Shown: positions 49,600 to 58,434 of the stretch, one piece after another
How positions within the stretch are numbered: the first letter of the stretch is position 1
Layout: each line of letters starts with the position of its first letter
NCBI RefSeq assembly: GCF_003864415.1
Contig: NZ_BFFP01000006.1
Coordinates: 24,027-88,026 of the forward strand
From: Ligilactobacillus salitolerans
Lineage (GTDB): Bacteria > Bacillota > Bacilli > Lactobacillales > Lactobacillaceae
Direction: 5' to 3'
DNA: 64,000 nucleotides
The notes under the pieces: generated by a model
The model's input: only the letters and a program-made list of their open reading frames with translations
Database searches by the model: none
What the model was told of the DNA's origin: nothing
Made by a program: the position numbers and the translations under genes

Positions 49600-49956
49600 A
49601 TGGCGCAACAAATCCGAATTGGCCGTTTGGCACAAGAAATTCAACGCGAAGTAAATGACATCTTACAAAAACGTGTGCGTGATCCCCGTGTTTCGGGCGT
49701 TACGATCACAGGTGTGGATGTCACTGGTGATTTGCAGCAAGCAAAGATCTATTACAGCATTCTCTCCGATCTGGCCTCAGATCAGGAAAAAACTGCTGCA
49801 GGTCTGAAAAAAGCAACCGGACTGATCAGACATGAATTAGGGCAGAGGTTAAGCATTTATGTCACGCCTGAAATTCATTTTGAACAGGATAAATCTGAAC
49901 GGTATGGCGAACATATCGACGAATTATTGCGTAAGCTGCACCAGGAAGAACAGTAA
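49600..49956 (+). CDS. rbfA: Ribosome-binding factor A
   Basis: Cold-adaptation 30S maturation factor, KH-like fold. 118 residues; [40 protein letters not shown] (in part: [16 protein letters not shown]) and IHFEQDKS are conserved. ATG 49600 after GGGAGGA. Last gene of the nusA operon. Confidence 0.96.
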   Translation: MAQQIRIGRLAQEIQREVNDILQKRVRDPRVSGVTITGVDVTGDLQQAKIYYSILSDLASDQEKTAAGLKKATGLIRHELGQRLSIYVTPEIHFEQDKSERYGEHIDELLRKLHQEEQ

Positions 49957-50034
49957 ACTATGGCCTTAATCCAGGTTGTCTGGTATCAGATGACCCAAGC
50001 CGGCCAAACATTTAAGTTCAGTTGTTAAGACTGG

Positions 50035-50070
50035 AGCCGCTGCAAAACAATGTTTTGTAGCGGCTTTTTT
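50035..50070 (+). terminator. Terminator of the nusA-infB-rbfA operon
   Basis: AGCCGCTgCAAAA pairs with TTTTGtAGCGGCT (50035-50065), then six T. Separates the operon from truB. Confidence 0.92.
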
Positions 50071-50142
50071 CAGATTATTGGCAAATTTTTGAGCAGCAAG
50101 ACGGCATGGGGCTGTTGAAATTTAAATTGGAGGAAGATAGAG

Positions 50143-51057
50143 ATGGACGGGATTTTACCGTTATATAAAGAGCGGGGAATGACTAGCAATGATGCAGTCT
50201 TTAAATGTCGGAAAATTTTTAAAACCGGAAAAGTTGGTCATTCGGGGACACTTGATCCTAACGTTGATGGAGTTTTACCGATCTGTATTGGAAAAGCAAC
50301 GAAAGTTGTCAACTATCTGATGGATTCCGGCAAGGTTTACCGCGGCGAGATCACTTTAGGGTACGCAACGCAAACAGAGGACCTAGAGGGGGAAATTATC
50401 GAAAAAGCACCCTTAAAAAAGTCGTTTTCTGCGCAAGCAATCGATTCTGCGATGCAAGAATTAACTGGTACGTTGATCCAGATCCCGCCGATGTATTCTG
50501 CTATTAAGGTCAACGGGCGACGTTTGTATGATTATGCCCGTCACAATGAGCCGGTCGTTCGGCCCAAAAGACAAATCACGGTTGATTACTTTAAGCAAAT
50601 CAAACCTGCAGTCTATGATACCGTAAAACAAGAACAGAAAATCTTCTTTGAAGTTGGCTGTCAGAAAGGGACTTACGTTCGCACTCTCGCAGTCGATCTG
50701 GGTAAAAAGTTAGGGGTTCCCGCTGTGATGTCCGATTTGACTAGGTTAAAAAGCGGAGGGTTTAGTCTGGAAGATACACTTGACCTGCAGACTCTTAGCA
50801 GCTTAGACCAAGAACAGTTGGAGCAGGCTTTGAGTCCGGTCAGCCATGCCTTAGAAAAATTTGCCAGTTATCAATTATCTATTTCCGAGTGGAAAAGAGT
50901 GCAAAATGGCGGTTTTTTGGAACTGGCTGAAATGAAGCTTACTGATCTCACAGCACCCAAGCTTGTGTTGTTTTATGATGGACGCGCAAGGTGTCTGTAC
51001 TATTTTAATTCAGAAAAAAATAGGTATCAGCCTGAGCAAATGATTGATTTAACTTGA
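50143..51057 (+). CDS. truB: tRNA pseudouridine-55 synthase
   Basis: Makes pseudouridine 55 in the T-loop of tRNAs. 304 residues; catalytic aspartate in GHSGTLDPNVDGVLP, plus MYSAIKVNGRRLYDYAR and YVRTLAVDLGKKLG. ATG 50143 after GGAGGA. ribF follows after 13 bases. Confidence 0.97.
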   Translation: MDGILPLYKERGMTSNDAVFKCRKIFKTGKVGHSGTLDPNVDGVLPICIGKATKVVNYLMDSGKVYRGEITLGYATQTEDLEGEIIEKAPLKKSFSAQAIDSAMQELTGTLIQIPPMYSAIKVNGRRLYDYARHNEPVVRPKRQITVDYFKQIKPAVYDTVKQEQKIFFEVGCQKGTYVRTLAVDLGKKLGVPAVMSDLTRLKSGGFSLEDTLDLQTLSSLDQEQLEQALSPVSHALEKFASYQLSISEWKRVQNGGFLELAEMKLTDLTAPKLVLFYDGRARCLYYFNSEKNRYQPEQMIDLT

Positions 51058-51070
51058 GAGGAGGTTGGAA

Positions 51071-52036
51071 ATGAAGGTTATTAATTTATCAGAACCATAT
51101 GATCACCAGCTGATCGAACCAGGTCCGGTCATCCTGGCATTGGGCTTTTTTGATGGAGTTCACCGAGGACATCAGCGGGTTATTCGGGCAGCTAAGAAAG
51201 TGGCGCAAGAAAAAAATGCTAAGTTAGCAGTGATGACTTTTGATCGCTTTCCCAAAATCGCCTACCAAGGTCTAGATCCCCTGAAAATACGCTACCTGAC
51301 AACAACTAAACGTAAGCTGGCTTTATTTGAACAGCTTGGGGCTGATTTGGCATATGTCGTGGAATTTAATGAAAAATTAGTTCCCATGCTCCCGCAAGAA
51401 TTTGTCGATAAATACATTATTGCTTTGCACGCGATTGGAGCAGTTGCCGGCTTTGATTTCACTTATGGTAAACCGGAGATTGCTAACATGAAGACACTGC
51501 CAGATTATGCACAGGGGCGTTTTGAGGTTTTTGAAGTTCCAGAACTAACAGAAGATGCCGTCAAAGTTGGGACCACCCAAATCAAGCATTTGCTGGACCA
51601 AGGAAAAATTAGCGAGACCAACTTGCTATTAGGCTATCCTTTTGAGACAACAGGGCCGATCGTGCACGGGCAGGCACGGGGAAGGAAACTTGGTTTCCCG
51701 ACGATCAATGTAGAAACAGATGCGCAGCAAAAATTGCCCGCGCTCGGTGTTTACGCCGTTAAAGTTCAGATAGGGACAGCCTGGTTTGATGGTATGGCAT
51801 CCGTTAGTCATAATGAAACCTTTGGGCCGCAACAAGAAGTAACCGTGGAGATCAATTTATTTGACGTTCATCAAGATCTATATGGACAAGTTGCGCGAGT
51901 CCAGTGGTTTGAGTACTTAAGACCGTCATTTAAATTTACTGGAGCCCAAGCGCTTGTGGACCAAATGAAAAAAGATGAATCGCAATCGCGGGAACTTTTA
52001 TTAGCGGTCACCCCATGCGAAAGTTTGCGTAAATAG
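51071..52036 (+). CDS. ribF: Bifunctional riboflavin kinase/FAD synthetase
   Basis: Makes FMN and FAD from riboflavin. 321 residues: N-terminal nucleotidyltransferase (LGFFDGVHRGHQRVI) and C-terminal flavokinase (GQARGRKLGFPTINV, EINLFDVHQDLYGQ). ATG 51071 six bases after GAGAGGAGG. Supplies FAD used by the pyruvate oxidase at 58435. Confidence 0.96.
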   Translation: MKVINLSEPYDHQLIEPGPVILALGFFDGVHRGHQRVIRAAKKVAQEKNAKLAVMTFDRFPKIAYQGLDPLKIRYLTTTKRKLALFEQLGADLAYVVEFNEKLVPMLPQEFVDKYIIALHAIGAVAGFDFTYGKPEIANMKTLPDYAQGRFEVFEVPELTEDAVKVGTTQIKHLLDQGKISETNLLLGYPFETTGPIVHGQARGRKLGFPTINVETDAQQKLPALGVYAVKVQIGTAWFDGMASVSHNETFGPQQEVTVEINLFDVHQDLYGQVARVQWFEYLRPSFKFTGAQALVDQMKKDESQSRELLLAVTPCESLRK

Positions 52037-52071
52037 ATCTAAATTTCGGTTTGAAAAAACACTGACTTTCC

Positions 52072-52100
52072 TTGACGTTTGTGTGAATGTCGTGTATATT
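52072..52100 (+). promoter_or_regulatory. Heat-shock operon promoter
   Basis: TTGACG (52072-52077), exactly 17 bases, TATATT (52095-52100): vegetative promoter with the CIRCE operator just downstream. Confidence 0.87.
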
Positions 52101-52110
52101 ATTAGTTGAC

Positions 52111-52137
52111 TTAGCACTCACGGGTGTTAAGTGCTAA
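52111..52137 (+). promoter_or_regulatory. CIRCE operator
   Basis: TTAGCACTC (52111-52119), nine bases, AAGTGCTAA (52129-52137). One mismatch from the canonical TTAGCACTC-N9-GAGTGCTAA. Bound by HrcA; located at the start of the transcript. Confidence 0.93.
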
Positions 52138-52152
52138 AAAGAGGTGATCGTG

Positions 52153-53187
52153 ATGCTCACACAAAGGCAATTGCTGATTTTAGAGACGATCATCCAGGAC
52201 TATGCGAGTGTCGGCCAGCCAATTGGTTCGAAAAAACTACAAGAACAACTGCCGATGCATGTCAGTTCGGCAACGATTCGTAATGAGATGGCTGTTTTAG
52301 AACAAGCCGGGTATATTATGAAGGAACATTCTAGTTCTGGACGCGTTCCGTCTTTAAGCGGCTACCGGTATTACATTGATAATATTGTTAAACCGACCAA
52401 GCTCAAACATCAAGCACTAGCGAATATTCGAGCGGTTTTGTCGAGCAACTTTTCTAAGGTCGACGAGATCATTGCAACGTCAGCTAAGTTATTGTCAGAG
52501 ATGACTGACTATACTGCCATTTCCTTGAAACCTGGTTCAAAAGACATCAAGTTGGAAGGATTCAGATTGGTGCCCCTAGGTACATCACAAGTGATGTTAA
52601 TTATGGTGACCAATGATGGGACAGTTGAAAGTCAAATTGTAACTTTGCCAGCAGGGATCCACGGAGACCAGCTGGAAGCAGTTGTCCGTTTGATCAATGA
52701 CAAAGTTGTAGGAATGCCGTTAACACAGATCAACTCTCAGCTGCGGCTCAATGCGCCTAAACTGCTGAATTACCTGCGCGGTTCACTTGGTTTGATCGAT
52801 GTTTTTGACAATGTTTTGTCGCGTGCTGTCCACCAGCAGGTTTTCGTTGATGGTAAGAAAAACTTGCTCAATTACCTAACGGGCGATAATATCGAACAGG
52901 TCAAGTCGATTTATAGCTTAGTTGATCATGGAACAGCTTTCAGTGATCTTTTAGGGCAAGAACGTCAAGATATTGCAGTGCTGATCGGTGACGAGTTGGC
53001 CGATAATTTACTCAGCGATTACAGCGTGATCTCAGCTAAATATTTTGACGGTAATAATGGTGAAGGTTTGATCGCGATCTTAGGGCCAACGAATATGCAG
53101 TATTCAAAGGTCTTAGGATTAATGGATGCTTTCAGTATGGAACTATCTCGGCGGTTAAGCAGTTATTATCGCAACTTCAATGATTAA
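52153..53187 (+). CDS. hrcA: Heat-inducible repressor HrcA
   Basis: Represses its own operon and other CIRCE genes; folded by GroEL, so repression lifts under heat stress. 344 residues: winged helix LTQRQLLILETIIQDYASVGQPIGSKKL (in part: YASVGQPIGSKKL), SSATIRNEMAVLEQAGYI, and SSGRVPSLSGYRYYID. ATG 52153 preferred over GTG 52144/52150 by spacing from GAGGTG and the family N-terminus. Confidence 0.96.
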   Translation: MLTQRQLLILETIIQDYASVGQPIGSKKLQEQLPMHVSSATIRNEMAVLEQAGYIMKEHSSSGRVPSLSGYRYYIDNIVKPTKLKHQALANIRAVLSSNFSKVDEIIATSAKLLSEMTDYTAISLKPGSKDIKLEGFRLVPLGTSQVMLIMVTNDGTVESQIVTLPAGIHGDQLEAVVRLINDKVVGMPLTQINSQLRLNAPKLLNYLRGSLGLIDVFDNVLSRAVHQQVFVDGKKNLLNYLTGDNIEQVKSIYSLVDHGTAFSDLLGQERQDIAVLIGDELADNLLSDYSVISAKYFDGNNGEGLIAILGPTNMQYSKVLGLMDAFSMELSRRLSSYYRNFND

Positions 53188-53203
53188 GAAAAGGGGTGTG
53201 GAT

Positions 53204-53797
53204 TTGGCTGCAGAAGAAAAAAAAGAGCAGGAAAAACAGACTGAACCAAAGACAGCGTCTGTTCAAACAGACGAGAACAAAAAAGAAAATAAGCAGAAGA
53301 AATCTTCTAAAAAAGCTGCTCAAAAAGATGCACTGAAAGAAGCACAGGCGAAGATCGAAGAATTAGAGCAGAAGGTTGATGAAACTGAGGATAAATACTT
53401 GCGTGCCGAAGCGGAAATCGCCAACACGCAGACTCGCTATAAAAAAGAGCAGGAGCGCCTGCTTAAATATGCGGGCCAATCCTTGGCTCAGGCTATCTTA
53501 CCAGCTATTGATAATTTATCTCGTGCCTTAGAGATCGATGTTGCTGATGAAAGCTCGAAGCAGTTGAAAAAGGGCGTGGAAATGGTTGCCAAAGATATTC
53601 GGCAGGCTCTTTCCAGTAATGATGTCACGCAGATCGAGGCTTTGGGTCAGAAGTTTGATCCGAAGTTCCATCAGGCAATTAAGACTGTGCCCGTTGAAGA
53701 AGGACAAGAACCGGAAACGGTCGTTCAAGTTTTCCAAGAAGGTTACTTGTTAAAAGATCGCGTTCTAAGACCGGCAATGGTCGTTGTTGCCCAGTAA
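53204..53797 (+). CDS. grpE: Nucleotide exchange factor GrpE
   Basis: DnaK exchange factor. About 197 residues: Lys/Gln/Glu-rich disordered N-terminus, long coiled coil, and C-terminal beta domain with KFDPKFHQAIKTVPVEEGQ and LLKDRVLRPAMVVVAQ. TTG 53204 follows AAAAGGGG; GTG 53198 and an ATG at 53180 inside hrcA are alternatives. Confidence 0.94.
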   Translation: MAAEEKKEQEKQTEPKTASVQTDENKKENKQKKSSKKAAQKDALKEAQAKIEELEQKVDETEDKYLRAEAEIANTQTRYKKEQERLLKYAGQSLAQAILPAIDNLSRALEIDVADESSKQLKKGVEMVAKDIRQALSSNDVTQIEALGQKFDPKFHQAIKTVPVEEGQEPETVVQVFQEGYLLKDRVLRPAMVVVAQ

Positions 53798-53846
53798 AAA
53801 ACGTTAAACACTATTAAAAATAAATTTTTAAGAGAGGTAGAATTGT

Positions 53847-55697
53847 ATGTCAAAAGTTATTGGTATTGATTTAGGGACAACAAACTCTGCAGTTGCTGTT
53901 CTTGAAGGTAAAGATGCAAAAATTATTACTAATCCAGAAGGTAACCGGACTACACCATCCGTAGTTTCTTTTAAGAACGGTGAAACTCAGGTCGGTGAAG
54001 TTGCTAAGCGTCAGGCAATTACTAACCCAGATACTGTCTCTTCGATCAAGAGTCACATGGGAGAAGCTAACTATAAAGTTTCAGTAGCTGATAAGAGCTA
54101 TACACCACAAGAAATTTCTGCAATGATTTTGCAGCACATCAAAGAATATGCAGAGTCCTACTTGGGCGAATCAGTGTCACAAGCTGTGATCACTGTTCCT
54201 GCTTACTTCAATGATTCTCAGCGCCAAGCAACTAAAGACGCTGGTAAGATCGCAGGTTTGAAAGTTGAACGAATCGTCAACGAGCCGACAGCTGCTGCTT
54301 TAGCTTACGGCTTGGATAAAACTGATAAAGATGAAAAAATCATGGTTTACGATTTGGGCGGCGGGACATTCGATGTTTCGATCCTCGAATTAGGCGATGG
54401 CGTTTTCCAAGTGCTTTCAACCAATGGGGATACTCACTTGGGTGGTGATGATTTTGACAACAAAATCATCGAATGGTTAGTTGATAACTTTAAACAGGAA
54501 AATGGTATTGATTTGTCAAATGACAAGATGGCTATGCAACGTTTGAAAGATGCTGCTGAAAAGGCTAAGAAAGACTTGTCTGGTATTAGTTCAGCACAGA
54601 TCTCACTGCCATTTATCACTGCCGGTGACGCTGGCCCATTGCATTTGGAAACAACTTTGACACGCGCTAAGTTTAACGAATTAACTTCCGACTTAGTTGA
54701 AAAAACTCGTGTTCCAGTGCAAAATGCTTTATCCGATGCTGGTTTATCTAATGGCGACCTTGACGAAGTGATCTTAGTTGGCGGTTCAACTCGGATTCCT
54801 GCAGTTAAAGAGTTAGTTGAAAAAGAAACTGGACATAAGCCTAATGAATCAGTTAACCCTGATGAAGCCGTTGCTTTGGGTGCTGCTATCCAAGCTGGTG
54901 TGATCACTGGTGATGTTAAGGATGTTGTCTTGTTGGATGTTACTCCATTATCATTGGGAATTGAAACCATGGGTGGGGTCTTCACTAAATTGATCGATCG
55001 CAATACTACGATCCCAACATCTAAGTCACAAGTTTTCTCAACGGCTGCTGATAACCAGCCAGCTGTAGACATCCATGTCTTGCAAGGTGAACGTCCAATG
55101 GCTGCTGACAACAAGACTTTAGGCCGTTTCCAATTGGCAGATATTCCTGCTGCTCCTCGTGGTGTTCCGCAGATCCAAGTTTCATTTGATATCGATAAGA
55201 ACGGGATCGTTAACGTTTCTGCTAAGGACTTGGGTACTAACAAGGAACAAAAAATCACGATCAAGAGTTCTTCTGGTCTATCAGATGAAGAAATCGATCG
55301 GATGGTCAATGAAGCTAAGGCTAACGAAGAAAACGATAAGAAACGCAAAGACGAAGTTGACTTGAAGAATGAAGTCGATCAGTTGATCTTCCAGACGCAA
55401 AAGACTTTGGATGAAGTCAAAGATAATCAAGCTGTTAGTGAAGATGAAACAAGCAAGATCAAAGATGCTCTTGAAGCTTTGAAGAAAGCACAAGAAGAAA
55501 ACAATGTTGAAGAAATGAAGACTAAGAAAGACGACTTGACGAAGTTAGTTCAGGATATGTCTGTCAAACTCTATCAACAAGCGCAAGAAGCACAGCAAGC
55601 GCAAGGCGGAGATTCAGCTAATACGGATTCATCTTCTGATGATGATGGGACAGTCAATGGCGATTTTAAAGAAGTCGATCCTGACGACAAAAAATAA
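53847..55697 (+). CDS. dnaK: Chaperone DnaK (Hsp70)
   Basis: ATP-dependent chaperone. 616 residues: [13 protein letters not shown] at the N-terminus, [30 protein letters not shown], substrate domain from about 385, helical lid, and the acidic tail ending EVDPDDKK. Lacks the N-terminal insertion of Gram-negative DnaK, as in other Bacillota. ATG 53847 after AGAGAGGTAG. Confidence 0.98.
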   Translation: MSKVIGIDLGTTNSAVAVLEGKDAKIITNPEGNRTTPSVVSFKNGETQVGEVAKRQAITNPDTVSSIKSHMGEANYKVSVADKSYTPQEISAMILQHIKEYAESYLGESVSQAVITVPAYFNDSQRQATKDAGKIAGLKVERIVNEPTAAALAYGLDKTDKDEKIMVYDLGGGTFDVSILELGDGVFQVLSTNGDTHLGGDDFDNKIIEWLVDNFKQENGIDLSNDKMAMQRLKDAAEKAKKDLSGISSAQISLPFITAGDAGPLHLETTLTRAKFNELTSDLVEKTRVPVQNALSDAGLSNGDLDEVILVGGSTRIPAVKELVEKETGHKPNESVNPDEAVALGAAIQAGVITGDVKDVVLLDVTPLSLGIETMGGVFTKLIDRNTTIPTSKSQVFSTAADNQPAVDIHVLQGERPMAADNKTLGRFQLADIPAAPRGVPQIQVSFDIDKNGIVNVSAKDLGTNKEQKITIKSSSGLSDEEIDRMVNEAKANEENDKKRKDEVDLKNEVDQLIFQTQKTLDEVKDNQAVSEDETSKIKDALEALKKAQEENNVEEMKTKKDDLTKLVQDMSVKLYQQAQEAQQAQGGDSANTDSSSDDDGTVNGDFKEVDPDDKK

Positions 55698-55714
55698 TTA
55701 GTTGATCGTTATTG

Positions 55715-55748
55715 AAAAGTCAGAGTCCAAGATGGACTTTGACTTTTT
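55715..55748 (+). terminator. Terminator-like hairpin between dnaK and dnaJ
   Basis: AAAAGTCagAGTCC pairs with GGACTttGACTTTTT (55715-55748). Probably lowers dnaJ relative to dnaK or ends most dnaK transcripts. Confidence 0.75.
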
Positions 55749-55808
55749 ATTTAAAAACAGATGTGATAAGCTTGAAGGATGTAAGACGAATCGATTTGGA
55801 GGACGGAT

Positions 55809-56930
55809 ATGGCTGAGCAAAGAGATCCATATGAAGTGCTTGGAGTTTCCAGAGACGCTTCTGCGGATGAAATTAAGAAAGCATACCGGAAATTATCTAA
55901 GAAATACCACCCTGATCTAAATAAAGATCCTGGTGCAGAACAGAAGTTTAAAGAAGTCAATGAAGCCTACGAGATCCTAGGTGACGAACAAAAGAAAGCC
56001 CAATATGATCAGTATGGTTCAACTGGACCGCAAGGCGGCTTTGGCGGCAACGGCGGCGGCTTTGGTCAAGGCGGTTTCGGTGACTTCGGCGGATTTGATG
56101 ATATATTTGGTTCCTTCTTTGGGGGTGGACGCGCACGGCAACAGCCAAATGCTCCGACTCAAGGCCGTGACTTGCAATATGAGATGCAGTTGACTTTCGA
56201 AGAAGCTATTTTTGGCAAAAAGTCCACGATCGACTATACGCGTGAAGCACAATGCAAGGCTTGCGGCGGTGATGGTGCCAAAGGCAACAGCCGCCCGCAG
56301 ACATGTTCGAAGTGCGGCGGCCGCGGCTTTGTTCAAGTTGAACGGCAGACTCCATTGGGTCGAGTAATGACTCAGCAGCAATGTGACCAGTGTGGCGGTA
56401 CCGGTAAAGAAATCAAAGATAAATGTCCAGTTTGTCATGGCCGCGGTCATGTGGAAGAAAAACACGCGGTTGAGGTGACAGTACCTGCAGGTGTCGAAGA
56501 TGGCAACCAGATGCGTCTCCAAGGACAAGGTGAAGCTGGACAAAATGGCGGCCCCTATGGCGACCTTTATATTGTCTTTTATGTTGCGCCAAGCAAAATT
56601 TATACACGTAAAGGTGCCGATATTTACTTGAATCAAAATATTTCGTTTACTCAGGCTGCACTGGGAGATGAGATCGAAGTAAAGACAGTTCACGGTAAAG
56701 TGACATTAACTATTCCCGCGGGCACGCAAACTGACACGACCTTTAAACTACGGGGTAAGGGTGCACCGCGCTTGCGCGGTAAAGGTAATGGTGACCAGAA
56801 AGTGACCGTTAAGGTTGTGACACCATCTAAGCTTAATAAGAAACAAAAGGAAGCTTTGCACGCCTTTGCAGCTGCGTCAGGTGAAAAACCAACCGGTGAT
56901 GCTTCATTTTTTGATCGGTTTAAAAAATAG
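55809..56930 (+). CDS. dnaJ: Chaperone DnaJ (Hsp40)
   Basis: Type I J-protein stimulating DnaK ATPase. 373 residues: J domain with HPD (YHPDLN), Gly/Phe region (about 75-115), four zinc repeats [32 protein letters not shown], then the substrate-binding beta domains. ATG 55809 after TTGGAGGACG. Confidence 0.97.
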   Translation: MAEQRDPYEVLGVSRDASADEIKKAYRKLSKKYHPDLNKDPGAEQKFKEVNEAYEILGDEQKKAQYDQYGSTGPQGGFGGNGGGFGQGGFGDFGGFDDIFGSFFGGGRARQQPNAPTQGRDLQYEMQLTFEEAIFGKKSTIDYTREAQCKACGGDGAKGNSRPQTCSKCGGRGFVQVERQTPLGRVMTQQQCDQCGGTGKEIKDKCPVCHGRGHVEEKHAVEVTVPAGVEDGNQMRLQGQGEAGQNGGPYGDLYIVFYVAPSKIYTRKGADIYLNQNISFTQAALGDEIEVKTVHGKVTLTIPAGTQTDTTFKLRGKGAPRLRGKGNGDQKVTVKVVTPSKLNKKQKEALHAFAAASGEKPTGDASFFDRFKK

Positions 56931-56937
56931 TAAATTG

Positions 56938-56974
56938 ATAAGACTTGTTGGCGAAAGTTGACAGGTCTTATTTG
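56938..56974 (+). terminator. dnaJ terminator
   Basis: ATAAGACTTGT (56938-56948) pairs with ACAGGTCTTAT (56961-56971), one G-U, followed by TTTG; short U-tract. Confidence 0.65.
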
Positions 56975-57068
56975 TATACAAAAGATCAACTCCATTTGAT
57001 TTTTGCAGATTCTTTCTTTAAACTGATATTAAGTACTGAAAAAATAGAATAATTGCGAGGAAATTAAA

Positions 57069-57584
57069 ATGACTGTTTCTAATCATGCCCAACCACTAAA
57101 TAATGATCCAGAGGTTTCACCTGTTAAAGCTTATATCGGCTGTTCCTGGTTTAATGACGAACAAGTTGCGCTGATGAATGCTGGTTTAAAAGCAATTGAA
57201 AGCAACCCAACTGTTAGTCGTAAATTTTCACATTATCCGTTAGACTTCCAGTACAAAGATCTCAATGTTACTGAGCACCCCGAAGTAATGGGGGATATTG
57301 AGTGGCAAGTGCAGACTTTTAGATCAGATATTGCTGGTATTCAAAGTTCTGACATCGGGATCATGCTGTATAATCCAAGTCAGATCGATGATGGCATCGC
57401 TTATGAATGCGGGGCTTTGGCAACAATGAATAAACCGGTCGTTGTTGTGATTCCTGATGAAGATACCAAACCGTTGAACCTGATGATCGCCTATGGTGTG
57501 ACACGGATCATTAAACTTTCAGAATTAGCTGAGTTTGACTTTCGTCATATCACACTAGGTACCTATCAAGGTAGAGTATTTTAG
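57069..57584 (+). CDS. Nucleoside 2-deoxyribosyltransferase
   Basis: Exchanges the base of deoxynucleosides, a salvage enzyme typical of lactobacilli. 171 residues, similar length to the characterised type II enzymes. AYIGCSWFNDEQ, DFQYKDLNVTEHPE, DIAGIQSSDIGIMLY and DDGIAYECGALATMNKPVVV align with the family; E113 in YECGALA is the probable nucleophile. VIPDEDTKPLNLMIAYGVTR closes the domain. ATG 57069 after GCGAGGA. Follows dnaJ but is separated by a terminator-like hairpin. Confidence 0.9.
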   Translation: MTVSNHAQPLNNDPEVSPVKAYIGCSWFNDEQVALMNAGLKAIESNPTVSRKFSHYPLDFQYKDLNVTEHPEVMGDIEWQVQTFRSDIAGIQSSDIGIMLYNPSQIDDGIAYECGALATMNKPVVVVIPDEDTKPLNLMIAYGVTRIIKLSELAEFDFRHITLGTYQGRVF

Positions 57585-57667
57585 ACAATAACGTCTGATA
57601 GCATGATGTGAAAATGCATTGTGCTATTTATTTTGACCCGAAAGAAAAAAGTGAGGAGAACAAAAAA

Positions 57668-58219
57668 ATGGACTTAAAATTAATTGAAACAGATCCAAAG
57701 CAGAAAGATTTTAGTCAAGTTGATGCTTTATATCAGCAGGCCTTTCCAGCCGATGAATTATATCCAGCTGAGCTTTTGAGAGCTCACTTAAATGACAAAA
57801 ATGCAAAATTTTGGAGCATTTACGATCAAGCTAAATGGATTGGTTTTACTTATTGCATGACTGAAAAAGATTTAACTTACGTGGGTTTCTTAGCAATCAG
57901 TCCCGAGTTTCGCGGAACCGGATACGGCAGTCAAACGCTGAAGCTGATCAAAGAAAAATATGCCAACAACCGGGTTTGTTTACTGATTGAAGAAGTAGAA
58001 CGTTCATATAGTGATTTTGAGGCTCGCAAAAAGCGTCTCTCTTTTTACCGCAAAAATGGTTTTCAATTAGCCGGCTTTAAAATCGTTGAATTAGGAGTAA
58101 CCTATGATTTCTTAGTTGCAGTCGGTCAATCTTTGCGCAGCAGTGAATACTTAACCTTGATCAATAATTATACTGGCCCTATATACGCTAAGATTGTGAA
58201 TTCACATACAGTAAAATGA
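57668..58219 (+). CDS. GNAT family N-acetyltransferase
   Basis: 183 residues. The acetyl-CoA loop is visible in FLAISPEFRGTGYGSQTLKLI (in part: SPEFRGTGYGSQTLK), then ARKKRLSFYRKNGFQLAGF, the usual C-terminal motif. Substrate unknown. ATG 57668 lies about ten bases after GAGGAG; the longer frame from 57608 has no site. No terminator is evident before the pyruvate oxidase promoter. Confidence 0.85.
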   Translation: MDLKLIETDPKQKDFSQVDALYQQAFPADELYPAELLRAHLNDKNAKFWSIYDQAKWIGFTYCMTEKDLTYVGFLAISPEFRGTGYGSQTLKLIKEKYANNRVCLLIEEVERSYSDFEARKKRLSFYRKNGFQLAGFKIVELGVTYDFLVAVGQSLRSSEYLTLINNYTGPIYAKIVNSHTVK

Positions 58220-58277
58220 ACAAGATAGAATTGTGGCCATATTCTGAGGCAAAGTTTAAAAAAATTGTGATAATACT

Positions 58278-58306
58278 TTGAAAAAATAAGTTTAATGCGC
58301 TACACT
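58278..58306 (+). promoter_or_regulatory. Pyruvate oxidase promoter
   Basis: TTGAAA (58278-58283), 17-base spacer, TACACT (58301-58306). Predicted start near 58313, giving a leader of about 120 bases. Confidence 0.75.
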
Positions 58307-58387
58307 TGATTTTGAACAATTTATTTCACAAAGCTAAAAAGAGAGAATTAAGCTAATTTTTGCTCAATGTCCAAAGATGCTAGTTAT

Positions 58388-58404
58388 TTTTGACATTGTC
58401 AAAA
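58388..58404 (+). promoter_or_regulatory. Perfect inverted repeat in the pyruvate oxidase leader
   Basis: TTTTGACAtTGTCAAAA is a 17-base perfect palindrome about 75 bases after the predicted start and 19 bases before the ribosome binding site. It could be a repressor operator (roadblock) or, less likely because of the small loop, an RNA hairpin. Binder unknown. Confidence 0.5.
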
Positions 58405-58434
58405 GTAGAATTGGTGATAAGGGAGAGACCGAAA

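Noticed and set aside
54434..55348. 304-codon open frame antisense to dnaK
   Set aside because: Lies wholly opposite the highly conserved dnaK; composition is that of a codon-bias shadow and there is no ribosome binding site.
56019..56693. 224-codon open frame antisense to dnaJ
   Set aside because: Opposite conserved J-domain and zinc-repeat coding sequence; Cys/Leu-rich nonsense translation.
58312..58331. Rex-like site in the pyruvate oxidase leader (TTTCACAA half-site)
   Set aside because: Only one half fits TTGTGAA; the other half deviates at several positions, so it is not claimed.
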